NCBI GenBank assembly: GCA_963812965.1
Contig: CAWEXG010000012.1
Location: forward strand, 310,001 to 374,000
Source of the DNA: DASXMT01 sp963812965
Lineage (GTDB): Bacteria > Actinomycetota > Acidimicrobiia > Acidimicrobiales > RAAP-2
Direction: 5' to 3'
DNA length: 64,000 nt
Shown: positions 1 to 7,682 of the stretch, one piece after another
Layout: the number at the start of each line of letters is the position of its first letter
How positions within the stretch are numbered: the stretch's first letter is position 1
Notes under the pieces: generated by a model
What the model saw: the letters and a program-made list of their open reading frames with translations, nothing else
Databases searched by the model: none
Told to the model about the DNA's origin: nothing
Made by a program: the position numbers and the translations under genes

Positions 1-140
1 CACCCGGGTCGATCACGTCGATGCCAGGTCCTGGACAACGAGTGGCCCCTCGCCGACCCGGTCGACGGGCCCGACCGGCCACCGTGGCCCGCCAGGGATG
101 TCGACCCGACTGCACACCGGTCGGCGCACCGGAACGCTGC
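1..140. other. unassigned left edge, downstream of gatD
   Basis: No gene can be named here. On the minus strand an open frame runs through the segment and stops at position 13, reading ...VGEGPLVVQDLAST, but the surrounding kilobase contains several frame breaks, so it may be the tail of the gatD region or the start of another gene cut by the window edge. I see no RNA gene or clear hairpin. Confidence 0.2.
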
Positions 141-935
141 TCACCTCGGCGCGAACACCTGACGCCGCAGCCGCCCACCACGCCCGCCGACGGCAGCCGC
201 CTCCGTCCGCTCGGCCCGGACGATCTGCTCCTCCGCGTCGTCCAGCCGGCTCGAATGGTTGGTCCGTCCCAATGCCCACCCGAGCAACAAGTCGGCCAGC
301 ACCGGGTTCCGAGGCAGAACGGGGCCGTGCAGATAGGTGCCCACCACCCGTTTCGACCACGCTCCCTCGCAACGGTTCCCGTCGCCGTTGCCCATACCGT
401 GCACGACCCGGGCCAGCGGGACGAGCCGGCCCCCACCGACGTGACGCCACCGTGGTTCTCGAACCCCGATCAATGGAGGGAGGGCGAGGTTCCGGGAAGC
501 GTCGGAGCATCGGCGGTCGGATCGGCCACCAGCTCCCCGACCGCCCGCACGCCCGTGCCTTTCCGGGTGGTTACGTCGAGGAAGCCCGAGCCCGTCGTGG
601 GGTCGCCCGGAAGCGTCGGGGAACGACCGGCCGGCGATCTGAAACCCGGCGCACACGCTGAGGACCACGGCGCCGTCTTCCACCGAACGACCGAGCGTCC
701 CGTCCTCGATCAGTGTTGCCGCTGCCCGAACCTGAGGTCCGTCCTCACCGCCCCCGAGGCAGTAGATGTCACCCGAGGGAACAGGTCGGCCCGACGTGGC
801 CTCCACCAGCTCCACGTCGATACCTCTCCACGCCGCTCGGCGTGCCAGGACCACACCGTTGCCACCATCCCCGTAGGTGCCCAACAGGTCCGGGAACACC
901 ACTACCACGGTGAGCACCGATCTCGGTGCGCTCAC
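141..935 (-). CDS. gatD: GatD-type glutamine amidotransferase subunit of the MurT/GatD lipid II amidation complex (frameshifted)
   Basis: GatD supplies ammonia from glutamine to MurT for amidation of the D-glutamate of lipid II in the cytoplasm. The start region reads LTVVVVFPDLLGTYGDGGNG, the middle has the amidotransferase nucleophile motif VLSVCAGFQIAG (Cys), and the end holds VVGTYLHGPVLPRNP with the catalytic His. These are the hallmarks of the cobyric-acid-synthase-like GatD family. The likely start is GTG at 935, which would overlap the murT stop as GTGA if one G of a GGGG run were removed. Reading frame is lost near position 595 and regained near 440, where a different frame reads LDVTTRKGTGVRAVGELV. 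Because the partner gene is broken too, sequence error is more likely than decay. Function is confident; exact ends are not. Confidence 0.75.
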   Translation of the reverse strand: MSAPRSVLTVVVVFPDLLGTYGDGGNGVVLARRAAWRGIDVELVEATSGRPVPSGDIYCLGGGEDGPQVRAAATLIEDGTLGRSVEDGAVVLSVCAGFQIAGRSFPDASGRPHDGLGLPRRNHPERHGRAGGRGAGGRSDRRCSDASRNLALPPLIGVREPRWRHVGGGRLVPLARVVHGMGNGDGNRCEGAWSKRVVGTYLHGPVLPRNPVLADLLLGWALGRTNHSSRLDDAEEQIVRAERTEAAAVGGRGGRLRRQVFAPR

Positions 936-2233
936 AAGCCGGCCCCGAAGATCGGCGAACGCCGTGTAGTTGCCCACGAACTCGACACGACTCTCTCCGA
1001 CATGGCCGTTCTGCCTCGTCATAGCGATCCCGGCATCGAGAGCACCGAGAGGATCCGGGCACCACGGTGGGTTCGACTTCGGCGTACCGGAGCCGAACGG
1101 CGAGGTCGTGACACCGCTCGCCGGTGGCCACCACCGTCCGTCCACGGAGCCGTTCGAAAGGCACGTCCCACAGCCAACTGGTATCGAGCCCATCGGCGAT
1201 CCTGCGCGTTGACCGAGAGGACGGTGGGGACGGTGGCGCTGCCCGGTCTCGTCCAGCAGGTCGAACAGTGCCGTCCAACCGGCCGGGTTCTTGGCCAGGA
1301 GCAGCCGCACATCCACACCTCCTCGGCGTACGACGGCAGAACCGACCGGCGATCTCGCCCGACGTCCGCCATGGCGGCCAGCGCATCATCGATCACCCGT
1401 TGCCGGCGCCGTGCTGGTGCTCGTCCTCTCGCTCGGGCATGGCCAGGCCAGCACGCTGACCACCATCGCCGCATTGGCCCGGTTGAACTGTCCGGGCACC
1501 TCCAGCGCCATCGCATGTCTGGACCCGTCAGACAGCACGAGCTCCTCGCCCTCGATCCACACCGTGCGGCTCGGGCGGCTGAAGTCACAGGTGTCGCACG
1601 ACCATCCACCCGTGTCTGCGAACCTGATCCGTCCACCGCAGGCCGGACAGCCCACCGCGTCCTGGTGCCACACCTGTCCGGCGCCGACCCACACCACGTC
1701 CGGCGCCGGCAACGCTGCCCACACCACCATCGGGTCGTCGGCGTTCGCCACCACCCGGGTCGTGCGCCCGCAGTGGTGCTCGGGTCTCCCAACGCCGAGC
1801 GCCACCGGTCGGCCAACATCCGCACCTCGGCGATGCGGTCGAGCTGGTCTCGTGACAGGTTGAGCAGCACGACGACGGCGGGCCGGGTCTCTTCGATGAG
1901 CTGTCCGAGGTAGCCCTCATCCACTTCGAGCACGGCAGCAGTACCGGGGTCGCTGTCGATGAGGGCAGCAACGTGGCCGGCAGGCATGTTGGCACCGGTG
2001 GCGTTGGTGGCCACCTTCCCTTGCTGCCGGGCCTCCAGGGCAGCCACCAGGAAGCGGGTGGTGGTGGTCTTCCCGTTGGTACCGCTGACCAGGGCGATGA
2101 GACGACCACGGGCCAGCGTCGCCAGGAGACAGGGGTCAACGGCCAGTCCGGCCCTGCCACCGATCACCGTGCCGCTCCCCTTGCCGAACAGCCGGGACAG
2201 GGCGTTGGTCGCCGTGGCAGCGCGTATCGCCAC
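932..2233 (-). CDS. murT: MurT-like Mur ligase, lipid II isoglutaminyl synthase subunit (frameshifted)
   Basis: MurT is the ATP-dependent ligase partner of GatD. Its Mur ligase P-loop reads ALVSGTNGKTTTTRFLVAAL, followed by the central-domain motif DEGYLGQLIEETRP and LLNLSRDQLDR. A four-cysteine zinc-ribbon insert typical of MurT is visible as GCPACGGRIRF and SCDTCDFSRPS. The C-terminal DUF1727 part reads LLAKNPAGWTALFDLL, then WLWDVPFERLRG, then EFVGNYTAFADLRGRL. These pieces lie in different frames, with breaks near 1765, 1400, 1335, 1200 and 1060, so about five single-base indels separate a full-length ligase from the sequence given. GTG 2233 is a plausible start; a TTG at 2293 overlapping the plsC stop is an alternative. 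It lies between the acyltransferase gene and gatD in one operon. Confidence 0.75.
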
Positions 2234-2289
2234 GGCGGAACGAGCCGGCAGGCCGTCGGCCGACGGCGGTGAGGAGGAGGGTGAGATGG

Positions 2290-3672
2290 TCAACGCCTGG
2301 GTCGGGTCCGGCTCAATTCGTCCGCAGTGGGCTCGAGCCGCACACGGGCCTCCTCCGGCAGCAGATCGACGATGTGCTGCATGACCGTGCGTATCAGCCA
2401 CCGCGTCGTCGAGGGCGAGGGGCACGGGAGCACCGATCCGCACGGTGACCATGGGTGGCTGCAGCACTGCGGTCATGATGGGAAGGGACGAGGAACGAGG
2501 CCACACGTGCTCCGTGCCCCACAGACCCACCGGTACCACCGGCGCACCAGTCTCCGCCGCCAGCCGGGCCACCCCGGTCTTGCCCGTCAGCACCGGGTCG
2601 AAGAACTCCTCCCCACGGGGAATCGTCCCCTGGGGCAGTACCAGCACCACCTCGCCGGCACGCAGCGCTGCATTCGGCTTCACGCATCGGCTCCCCTAGA
2701 TGCGCTGTCCGATCGACGGGAATGCCACCGATGGCACGTGCCAACCGGCCGATCACCGGCGCGTCGAACAGCTCTTGCTTGCCCATGAACCGTACGGGTC
2801 GACCCATCCGGGCGGCGACCAGGGCCAGCGCGGCAACGTCGAAGTAGCTGCGATGGTTGGAAGCAAGCAGCACCGGTCCAGAACGCGGGACATGTTCGAG
2901 CCCAGCGATGTCGAAGCGAGCGTAGGGAAAGCTCTCGGGGCGGACGAAGGGGCGGATCAGGTCGTACGGCTCCAGTCCGAGTATGGACGGGACCCCGGGC
3001 AGACGGTCCCAGTACTCGAGCGGCCACCGACGGGCTATCGCCACAGCCACCAGCCGGGGGTCGGCGTTGAGCGGGTGTGGGTGACCGACAGCCATCAGCA
3101 ACGGGAGGTCGAACACGCTGTCCGAGTACGCATGGCTGGTGGCCAGGTCGACATCGTGCTCCTGCGCCCACTGACGCACTGCATCTCGCTTTCCCAGGCC
3201 CCATACGAACTGTCCGTCCAGCCGACCTGTATAGCGACCGTCTTCTACCCGGTACCGGGTAGCGATCACAGCGTCGAACCCGAGGCTGTCGGCCAGCGGA
3301 TCGACCAGATCGAGCAGGCGAGGTGGTTGCCAGAACGAGGCGCCGACCGGCCCGCTGATGTTTCGCCAGGGCCTCCAGGGCATAGGGCTGCACCAGATCC
3401 ATCAGGTGGGCCACGGCCGCCTTGCCCGCCCGTCTCGTGTCTGGGACAGAACGGCCCCGCATGACCCTGGCCGCCGCCCGGGCCAGAGCGATGAACGGGA
3501 CCGTCTCACCCACACAGTCGTAGAACTGGTAGAGAAGCCGGTCCCCAGGCAACCTCGGCGACGAAGACAGCACGCCTTCGCCTACCAACGCCCGCTGCAG
3601 TACCGGTCCGCTCGCCGAACGCAGCAGTGTCCGATCGAGATCGACGAAGACCGCCGAGTGCACCGGGACCAT
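2290..3672 (-). CDS. HAD-IB phosphatase / 1-acylglycerol-3-phosphate acyltransferase fusion (PlsC type, frameshifted)
   Basis: This is a two-domain protein like the mycobacterial bifunctional PlsC. The N-terminal HAD domain starts with the nucleophile motif VFVDLDRTLLRSASG and includes LATTSP and an aspartate-rich SDSVFDLPLL motif. The C-terminal acyltransferase domain has the catalytic motif LLASNHRSYFD (NHxxxxD), then LPQGTIPRGEEF (the substrate motif PEGTRS-like), then TGAPVVPVGLWG. The domain would acylate lysophosphatidic acid at the membrane. ATG 3672 begins directly before VPVHSAVFVDLDRT. Frame is lost near 3315 and near 2690; the correct final frame ends ELSRTRPRR at a TGA at 2290. 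A shared operon with murT and gatD links phospholipid and peptidoglycan synthesis. The two breaks look like indel errors. Confidence 0.72.
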
Positions 3673-3842
3673 GGTCCCTACGCTACTGCCGCCAACATGC
3701 TCGACAGCTAGGGACAGAGTGCCGAAGGCGAGAGAAATTGGCCCTGGACGCGGTGAAGGGACCGCCGGGGGGGAGGGCGATCCCTTCACACTGACACGAC
3801 AAGGAACGGAGGGGGGTTCCTGATCCCTGTGGTCTGACGGTC

Positions 3843-3871
3843 ATTCTGAAGCAACGGGGTACATCTGTCAA
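3843..3871 (-). promoter_or_regulatory. candidate sigma-70 promoter of the plsC-murT-gatD operon
   Basis: On the minus strand TTGACA (3871-3866) is followed after 17 bases by CAGAAT (3848-3843). It points into the divergent lipid and envelope operon and would leave a leader of about 165 bases before ATG 3672. The -35 box lies inside a small inverted repeat, CTGT-CAA-ACAG (3865-3875), in the leader of the divergent regulator gene. Confidence 0.4.
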
Positions 3872-3880
3872 ACAGTTTTT

Positions 3881-3895
3881 ATAGATATCAGCTAT
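3881..3895. promoter_or_regulatory. candidate LysR-type operator (T-N11-A palindrome)
   Basis: ATAG-ATATCAG-CTAT is an interrupted palindrome containing the T-N11-A signature of LysR-family binding sites. It sits 12 bases before the start codon of the LysR-type gene and upstream of the divergent promoter, the usual place for autoregulation and control of a divergent operon. Confidence 0.5.
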
Positions 3896-3906
3896 CGTAT
3901 TAAGCG

Positions 3907-4875
3907 ATGGAACTTCGACACCTACAGGCGGTGGTCGCCATCGACGATCACCGGACCTTCTCCGCCGCCGCCGATCACCTGGGTACGGTGCAGTCCAACA
4001 TCTCAGCCCACATCGCCCGGCTCGAACAGGAGCTGGGGGCAACCCTTATCGATCGGGCGAACGGTCATCTCACCGAGGAGGGGGCCGTGGTGGTGGCTCG
4101 AGGCCGTCGGGTGCTCTCCGAGCTCGATGCGCTCGTGGCCGACGTCGCTGCCTGTAAGGACGAGGTGGCGGGCACGGTCCGGATAGGTGTGATCGGCACC
4201 ACAGCCCGATGGTTGGTCCCCCAGGTCATGGAGCAGGCCCGAGTCCACCACCCACAACTGCGGTTGGTGGTGGTTGAGGGCAACACCACCGGTCTCGAGC
4301 CCCAGCTAGCCAACGGGCAGCTCGACCTGGCCGTGCTCAATCTCCCCGTTCCCGGCAAGGACCTCATCGCCAAGATCCTCTTCGAGGAGGACCTGGTCCT
4401 CGTCGTCCCACAGGGCCATCCCCTGGCCGACAGCGAGACCCCCATCCCTCTCGCCGAGCTGGCCAAGCTCGAGCTGCTCCTCCCCCTCCGTGGCACCGCG
4501 TTCAGGGACGAGCTCGACACCGCGCTCAAACCGGCGGGCATCACCCTGATCCCGTCGGGCGAGATCGACGGCCTACGCCTCATCGCCTCGCTCACGTTCG
4601 AGGGGTATGGCCCCTCGATCCTGCCGGCCACCGCCGTTCCCCGGCTCCTTCGGCCCCAGTTCCGCTCAGTCCCGGTTGCAGGCATTCCCCGGCGCCGGGT
4701 CGGCGTGGCCCAAAGGAGCCGAGGGCTGCCCTCTGCCCCCACCCGAGCGCTTCTGGAGCTCCTCCAGGCGGTGGTGTCCGACCCCACCGATCTGCCCGAC
4801 GGTCTTCACGTGGACAGGAGCCAGCTTGGTCTTCAGGTGGACAAAGACCAAGGCGGTCCTCGCCAAGAGGTCTAG
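3907..4875 (+). CDS. LysR family transcriptional regulator
   Basis: The 322-residue protein has a classic N-terminal winged helix-turn-helix: MELRHLQAVVAIDDHRTFS at residues 1-19, then AADHLGTVQSNISAHIARLE with the recognition helix around residues 22-41. A linker helix and a periplasmic-binding-protein-like effector domain follow (VRIGVIGTTARWLVP at about 95-110, LDLAVLNLPVPG, LVLVVPQGHPLA). The C-terminal 30 residues are rich in Asp, Gln and Lys and not typical. A palindromic T-N11-A site lies just upstream. The divergent arrangement suggests control of the plsC-murT-gatD operon and of itself; the effector is not predictable. Confidence 0.85.
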   Translation: MELRHLQAVVAIDDHRTFSAAADHLGTVQSNISAHIARLEQELGATLIDRANGHLTEEGAVVVARGRRVLSELDALVADVAACKDEVAGTVRIGVIGTTARWLVPQVMEQARVHHPQLRLVVVEGNTTGLEPQLANGQLDLAVLNLPVPGKDLIAKILFEEDLVLVVPQGHPLADSETPIPLAELAKLELLLPLRGTAFRDELDTALKPAGITLIPSGEIDGLRLIASLTFEGYGPSILPATAVPRLLRPQFRSVPVAGIPRRRVGVAQRSRGLPSAPTRALLELLQAVVSDPTDLPDGLHVDRSQLGLQVDKDQGGPRQEV

Positions 4876-4906
4876 TGGATGGGCAGGTGCCTCTCGGCGC
4901 CCGTTC

Positions 4907-5812
4907 TCAGTTGCACGACGGGTCGGCAGGAATCCGAGAGAGCACCGACAGAACACCGCCCTGGCGGTGTAGGACGCGCTGCCACAGCCCCTCCGGGTCC
5001 GTGGTGAGAGGATCCCGCTCGTCGGCCGGAACCACGAACCACGAACCCTCATCGATCTCGGACTCGAGTTGACCGGCGTCCCACCCGGCATACCCCGAGA
5101 AGAGCCGTGCCCCGAGCATCGAGGCAGAGACCGGTCTCGGATCAGCACCGACATCGACGGTCCCGACCAGCGAGTCTGTCCCGAACAGCGGCCGCCATCC
5201 GGTCGGAAAACCCGCCCGCTCCTCGCCGCTGGACCCACCCATTGCAGGCGGTGACACCCCAGGGTCAGCGGGTTCTGGGTCAGCGGGTTCTGGGTCAGCG
5301 GGTTCTGGGTCGGTGGGTTCTGGATCGGCTGCCTCTAGGTCGGCAGCTTCTGGATCGGCTGCCTCTAGGTCGGCAGCTTCTGGATCGACGGGCTCAAGAT
5401 CGGCCGCATCGCTTCCAGGACGGAGGCGGACCAACCCGATGATGGCGTTCCTCGCCACCGGACCTCCGGTGAACACTTCAGCCGGGGATGCGGCAACCGT
5501 CTGCCACTGAGGGAGGATCTCGTCGACATGTACACCACCGGGCCGGTTGATCACCACGCCGAGGGCGCCTTGGGATCCGTGGTCCAAGACCAGGATCACC
5601 CGACGCACGAAGTTGGGGTCGGTCAACCGAGGAGCAGCCACCACGAGCCGTGCCGTCAACGACTCGGGACGCTCCCTTCCCCCGTAAGGATCGACGCGTC
5701 TGAACGGGTTGATCGGCACCCCATCATGATCACCCACCGGCGGGTCCCGTGCATCGCGCTCCCGCAGAACGGCCTTCGCCGTGGCCATACCGGCCGCGCC
5801 CGACACCGTCAC
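4907..5812 (-). CDS. YqgE/AlgH (UPF0301) family protein with an acidic repeat insertion
   Basis: The UPF0301 fold is visible in LTARLVVAAPRLTDPNFVRR (about residues 52-71), VILVLDHGSQGALGVVINRP and VFTGGPV near the middle, and LFSGYAGWDAGQLESEI plus GSWFVVPAD near the end. The biochemical role of the family is not established. This copy is about 300 residues against roughly 190 for typical members. The extra length is an N-terminal extension of some 50 residues and an insertion of about 50 residues made of AADLEAADPE and ADPEP repeats between the two halves of the domain. GTG 5812 gives the full frame; ATG 5788 is an alternative, and either N-terminus is unusually long. The insertion is very acidic and predicted to be disordered. 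Confidence 0.8.
   Translation of the reverse strand: MTVSGAAGMATAKAVLRERDARDPPVGDHDGVPINPFRRVDPYGGRERPESLTARLVVAAPRLTDPNFVRRVILVLDHGSQGALGVVINRPGGVHVDEILPQWQTVAASPAEVFTGGPVARNAIIGLVRLRPGSDAADLEPVDPEAADLEAADPEAADLEAADPEPTDPEPADPEPADPEPADPGVSPPAMGGSSGEERAGFPTGWRPLFGTDSLVGTVDVGADPRPVSASMLGARLFSGYAGWDAGQLESEIDEGSWFVVPADERDPLTTDPEGLWQRVLHRQGGVLSVLSRIPADPSCN
5263..5398. repeat. tandem repeats encoding the acidic insert of YqgE
   Basis: Two nested repeat types lie side by side: 15-base units of the form GGGTCAGCGGGTTCT (four near-identical copies, 5263-5325) and 30-base units containing GCCTCTAGGTCGGCAGCTTC (5327-5386). On the minus strand they encode ADPEP and AADLEAADPE repeats. Repeat number may vary between strains. 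Confidence 0.8.
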
Positions 5813-5850
5813 GAGTGGCGCCGATGCTCGCTGTCGATGAGGCTGTGCCC

Positions 5851-6651
5851 ATGTCCTTTGTCACCATCGACTCCGTCCACCCCCACGTGCGTACCGTCAC
5901 GCTCAACAACCCTCCTCGGCTGAACTCGTTGTCCTTCGCCCTGGTGCACGATCTGTACCTCGCGCTCGACGAGGTGGCCGCCGACAACGACTGCCGGGTC
6001 GTGATCCTGACCGGGGCCGGCCGCGGCTTCTGCTCGGGGCTCGAGCTCGAGCATGCCGGCCTGCCGCCGGGCACGGACGACCTCGGCCGCCACCGCTTGG
6101 GCATGCGAGCGATGGAGTTCATGGGAGGCATCGTCCCTGCGCTGCGAGCCATCCCCCAGCCGATCATCGCCGCCATCAACGGGCCGGCGTACGGGGGTGG
6201 CATGTGCCTCACCCTGGGAGCCGACATCCGTTTGGCCTCAGAGTCAGCCGTGTTCTGCGGAGCCGGGATCAGCAACGGCCTGTCGGGCACCGAGCTCGGA
6301 GCGAGCTGGCTCCTCCCTCGAGTGGTCGGTCTCTCCCATTCAGCGGAGATCCTGCTCACCGGGAAGAAGGTCGACGCTAACGAGGCCCTTCGCATCGGGC
6401 TCGTTTCCCGGGTGCTCCCCGACCCCGAGATGATGCCGGCAGCTATCGACATAGCCGTCGGCATGTCCGCGTACAGCCCTTTCGGACTGGCCCTGACCAA
6501 GGACACCATGTGGTCGGCGCTCGAGGTCGGTAGCCTCCAGGCCGCCGTGGCGTTGGAGAACCGCACCCAGCTCCTCGCCGGCCATACCGGGAACCTGGCC
6601 GAAGCATCAGCTGCATTCCGGGAGAAGCGACCACCGGTCTACCAGGAGTAA
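5851..6651 (+). CDS. enoyl-CoA hydratase/isomerase family protein
   Basis: A 266-residue crotonase-fold protein acting on acyl-CoA thioesters in the cytoplasm. The oxyanion-hole segments are LNNPPRLNSLSFALVHDL, then GAGRGFCSGLELEH (about residues 55-68) and INGPAYGGGMCLTLGADIRLA (split by the conserved GGG). ATG 5851 begins MSFVTIDSVHPHVRTVTL, which fits family length; the frame is open further upstream but overlaps the divergent yqgE start. The usual catalytic Glu before the helix appears to be replaced in ISNGLSGTELGASWLLPR, where the second Glu position (GTELG) is kept. It could be a hydratase or an isomerase; substrate unknown. It stands alone, ending in a hairpin. Confidence 0.85.
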   Translation: MSFVTIDSVHPHVRTVTLNNPPRLNSLSFALVHDLYLALDEVAADNDCRVVILTGAGRGFCSGLELEHAGLPPGTDDLGRHRLGMRAMEFMGGIVPALRAIPQPIIAAINGPAYGGGMCLTLGADIRLASESAVFCGAGISNGLSGTELGASWLLPRVVGLSHSAEILLTGKKVDANEALRIGLVSRVLPDPEMMPAAIDIAVGMSAYSPFGLALTKDTMWSALEVGSLQAAVALENRTQLLAGHTGNLAEASAAFREKRPPVYQE

Positions 6652-6681
6652 GAGGCCCAGCGGATAGGGATAGCGGGCCTC
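6652..6681. terminator. bidirectional hairpin between convergent genes
   Basis: GAGGCCC (6652-6658) pairs with GGGCCTC (6675-6681), with an additional GC/GC step inside. It lies immediately after the hydratase stop codon and touches the stop of the opposing gene. No T-run follows, as is usual for actinobacterial terminators. Confidence 0.55.
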
Positions 6682-7163
6682 TAGGAAGTCCCATGGACGG
6701 CGGCCCGCCATCGACCGGTCATCGGCACTTCGCACAGCGTGATCCCGGCTCGGAGCAGCCAATCGAGAACCTCCTCGTTGACGGCGTCAACGGGGACATG
6801 GGCCACCAGGCCCCGACGAGGATGGTCCTGGGTCACCCGCCACCCGGCCGGCAACGGTAGGCCGCGGTCCCGCAGCGTCAACGTCACCCGCCGACCTCCG
6901 CTGTGCTGCAGGCCGACGATGGTCGGCTTCGGCGATCCCGAGCGCTCGATCTTCCCAGGCATCCACGTCCCGGTCGGCACTTTGTGGATGGAGCCTCCGA
7001 AGATGGCGAAGAGACCTGGGGGCGGCGGCTCGTCGTCCTTGTCGATGACAGGGCGGACGTTGATCCATCCGGATCTCGACGCGGTCATGGTGCCCATACG
7101 GGAGACCACCACAGCGGGATCGTCCGGAAGGAACTCGATCTCATCGGGTCGAGATCTAGTCAT
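6681..7163 (-). CDS. conserved hypothetical protein, 160 residues
   Basis: I do not recognise the family. The protein starts MTRSRPDEIEFLPDDPAVVV and has no signal peptide or membrane segment. A basic and aromatic middle part includes GLFAIFGGSIHKVPTGTWMP and a segment GRRVTLTLRDRGLPLPAGW; the end reads WLLRAGITLCEVPMTGRW. The pattern of short beta-strand-like stretches suggests a small globular cytoplasmic protein. ATG 7163 is preferred over a TTG at 7193. It follows the peroxiredoxin gene by 36 bases and is probably the last gene of the nhaA operon, so a link to redox or ion stress is possible but unproven. Confidence 0.6.
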   Translation of the reverse strand: MTRSRPDEIEFLPDDPAVVVSRMGTMTASRSGWINVRPVIDKDDEPPPPGLFAIFGGSIHKVPTGTWMPGKIERSGSPKPTIVGLQHSGGRRVTLTLRDRGLPLPAGWRVTQDHPRRGLVAHVPVDAVNEEVLDWLLRAGITLCEVPMTGRWRAAVHGTS

Positions 7164-7199
7164 CGGCGGCTTGTCACCTTCGGAGGTCTCCAACCACAG

Positions 7200-7682
7200 C
7201 TACAGCGTCTCCAAGATGGCATCGGCAGCGCTGACCGACAGTCCTGGGCCAGGCTCCACGTGCAACGTGGTCACCACGCCGTCCTCGATCACTGCGGCGT
7301 ACCGCTGCGACCGGGTGCCGAGACCGACAGCGCTGCCGTCCATCTCCAGCCCCACGGCCGCGGTGAAGTCGCCGTTGCCGTCGGCCAGGAGGAGCACGTG
7401 GTCCTCGACGTGCTGTGCCTCACCCCACGCGCCCATGACAAACGGGTCGTTGACCGAGACGCACACGATGGCATCCACTCCCTTGGCCTTCAGGTCGTCG
7501 TAGCGGAAGAGATAGCTCGGCATGTGGTAGTCCGAGCAGGTCGGTGTGAAGGCACCGGGCACAGCGAACAGGACGACCTTGCCGTGGCCGAGCACATCAC
7601 CGGTCTGGACCGGCACAGGACCGTCCGGTCCACTGGTCATCACTTGAACATCCGGAATGCGATCACCGATGGCGATGGTCAT
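7200..7682 (-). CDS. peroxiredoxin (Prx5-type, AhpC/TSA superfamily)
   Basis: A 160-residue thiol peroxidase that would reduce peroxides with thiols in the cytoplasm. The peroxidatic cysteine lies in PGAFTPTCSDYHMPSY at about residues 42-57, the hallmark PxxxT/SxxC of the Prx5 group, followed by VDAIVCVSVNDPFVMGAWGE, another Prx5 signature with a second cysteine. The end reads EPGPGLSVSAADAILETL, also typical. ATG 7682 is preceded by GAGGAGG at good spacing. Its ATG overlaps the nhaA stop as ATGA, so translation is likely coupled to the antiporter. Confidence 0.92.
   Translation of the reverse strand: MTIAIGDRIPDVQVMTSGPDGPVPVQTGDVLGHGKVVLFAVPGAFTPTCSDYHMPSYLFRYDDLKAKGVDAIVCVSVNDPFVMGAWGEAQHVEDHVLLLADGNGDFTAAVGLEMDGSAVGLGTRSQRYAAVIEDGVVTTLHVEPGPGLSVSAADAILETL

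Noticed and set aside
21..1913. 630-codon plus-strand open frame at the left end
   Set aside because: It is a shadow opposite the murT/gatD genes, rich in Arg/Pro/His with no domain pattern, as expected of high-GC antisense frames.
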